Assembly (NCBI RefSeq): GCF_027244095.1
Contig: NC_069657.1
Coordinates: forward strand, 430,124,063 to 430,188,062
Origin: Hemicordylus capensis
Taxonomy: Eukaryota > Chordata > Lepidosauria > Squamata > Cordylidae
Direction of reading: 5' to 3'
DNA length: 64,000 nt
Made by a program: the position numbers and the translations under genes
Shown here: positions 63,556 through 64,000 of the stretch, in pieces
Layout of the letters: each line of letters begins with the position of its first letter
How positions within the stretch are numbered: position 1 is the stretch's first letter
Notes under the pieces: generated by a model
The model's input: only the letters and a program-made list of their open reading frames with translations
Told to the model about the DNA's origin: nothing
Database searches by the model: none

Positions 63556-64000
63556 GTCCTAAATTGTAAATACTCTCAAATACTCTAGTTACAATTTGAG
63601 GCATTAGGTAATGAGTTGTATTTTCTCAGCCTAAATATGAGACTATGATTGAATAAGATGTTGACCTACATCTCAGAAGTGTTTTGAGATAAAACACAAA
63701 TATTAGAGGGACACAGATAGATATGTTCCACAAAATGGCTCCATTCTGCAAAATGGTGGCCAGAAATGACATTGGAAGTCATTTCTGGCCACCCAGGAAC
63801 CACAGATAAGCAAATTTAATCAATTTTTAAAATAGCAGATGAGGCTGGGTATACATTGCCTGACTGTGGATATGCAAAACCATGGGTGCTGGGACCATGG
63901 ATAATGAGGGCCACTTGTACAGTCATTCACATTTTATGCTGAATACAGGTACAGAAGTACACTTCCTATCTGTACCATGCATTTGAAGGGTCTGTATGCA
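63556..64000. other. Gene-free stretch, part of a Tigger-like element
   Basis: About 63700-63930 contains GGATATGCAAAACCATGGGT and GGATAATGAGGGCCACTTGT, the kind of sequence found at the right side of Tigger/pogo-like elements. The remainder is unassigned. Confidence 0.35.

Noticed and set aside
58740-64000. TTC7A exon 1 on the plus strand
   Set aside because: I looked for its N-terminal sequence and found no recognisable match in any frame.

Overview
The window is nuclear DNA of a squamate reptile, most likely a lizard. Three things point there. The only recognisable host gene encodes a vertebrate MCFD2. Its surroundings carry CR1, L2, L1, BovB and R4/Dong-type LINEs, 5S rRNA-derived and BovB-tailed SINEs, many hAT-like MITEs and Helitrons. 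There is also a complete Ngaro element. Genus and species cannot be read from this sequence, and everything is interpreted by eye from family knowledge.

Layout: 1-24.5 kb is gene-poor, repeat-rich DNA with LINE and SINE fragments, palindromic MITEs, an R4/Dong-like LINE lying between TAA repeats, a short Helitron, a 2.6-kb TIR-bounded element, and one unrecognised 152-residue open frame that looks secreted (7.75-8.21 kb, minus). 24.52-30.89 kb is a whole-looking Ngaro tyrosine-recombinase retrotransposon on the minus strand. It has split direct repeats and frames for Gag, RT/RNase H, tyrosine recombinase and an SGNH hydrolase. 30.9-49.6 kb is dominated by nested insertions: CR1 LINEs interrupted by DNA transposons, a likely solo LTR, and a 220-bp polypyrimidine tract.

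49.6-58.7 kb is the MCFD2 gene on the minus strand. Three coding exons (53521-53672, 52023-52182, 50982-51113) join in phase to a 147-residue secreted protein with two EF-hands. A roughly 1.3-kb 3' UTR lies to their left and a CpG-rich probable promoter at about 58.1-58.7 kb. The intron upstream of the first coding exon holds a BovB LINE 3' end, an 806-bp Helitron with GC-rich cargo and a hAT-like MITE. 58.7-64 kb is intergenic, or the start of a divergent neighbour that is not visible, with a large foldback repeat, a possible third Helitron and more MITEs.

The genes do not form a working unit. MCFD2 acts with LMAN1 in ER-to-Golgi cargo export, and the rest is mobile DNA. The most interesting items are the young Ngaro with a precisely readable insertion site, the Helitron with possible captured host exon sequence, the R4-like LINE in TAA repeats, and the family of long palindromic MITEs whose ends contain a TTCACA-type motif.
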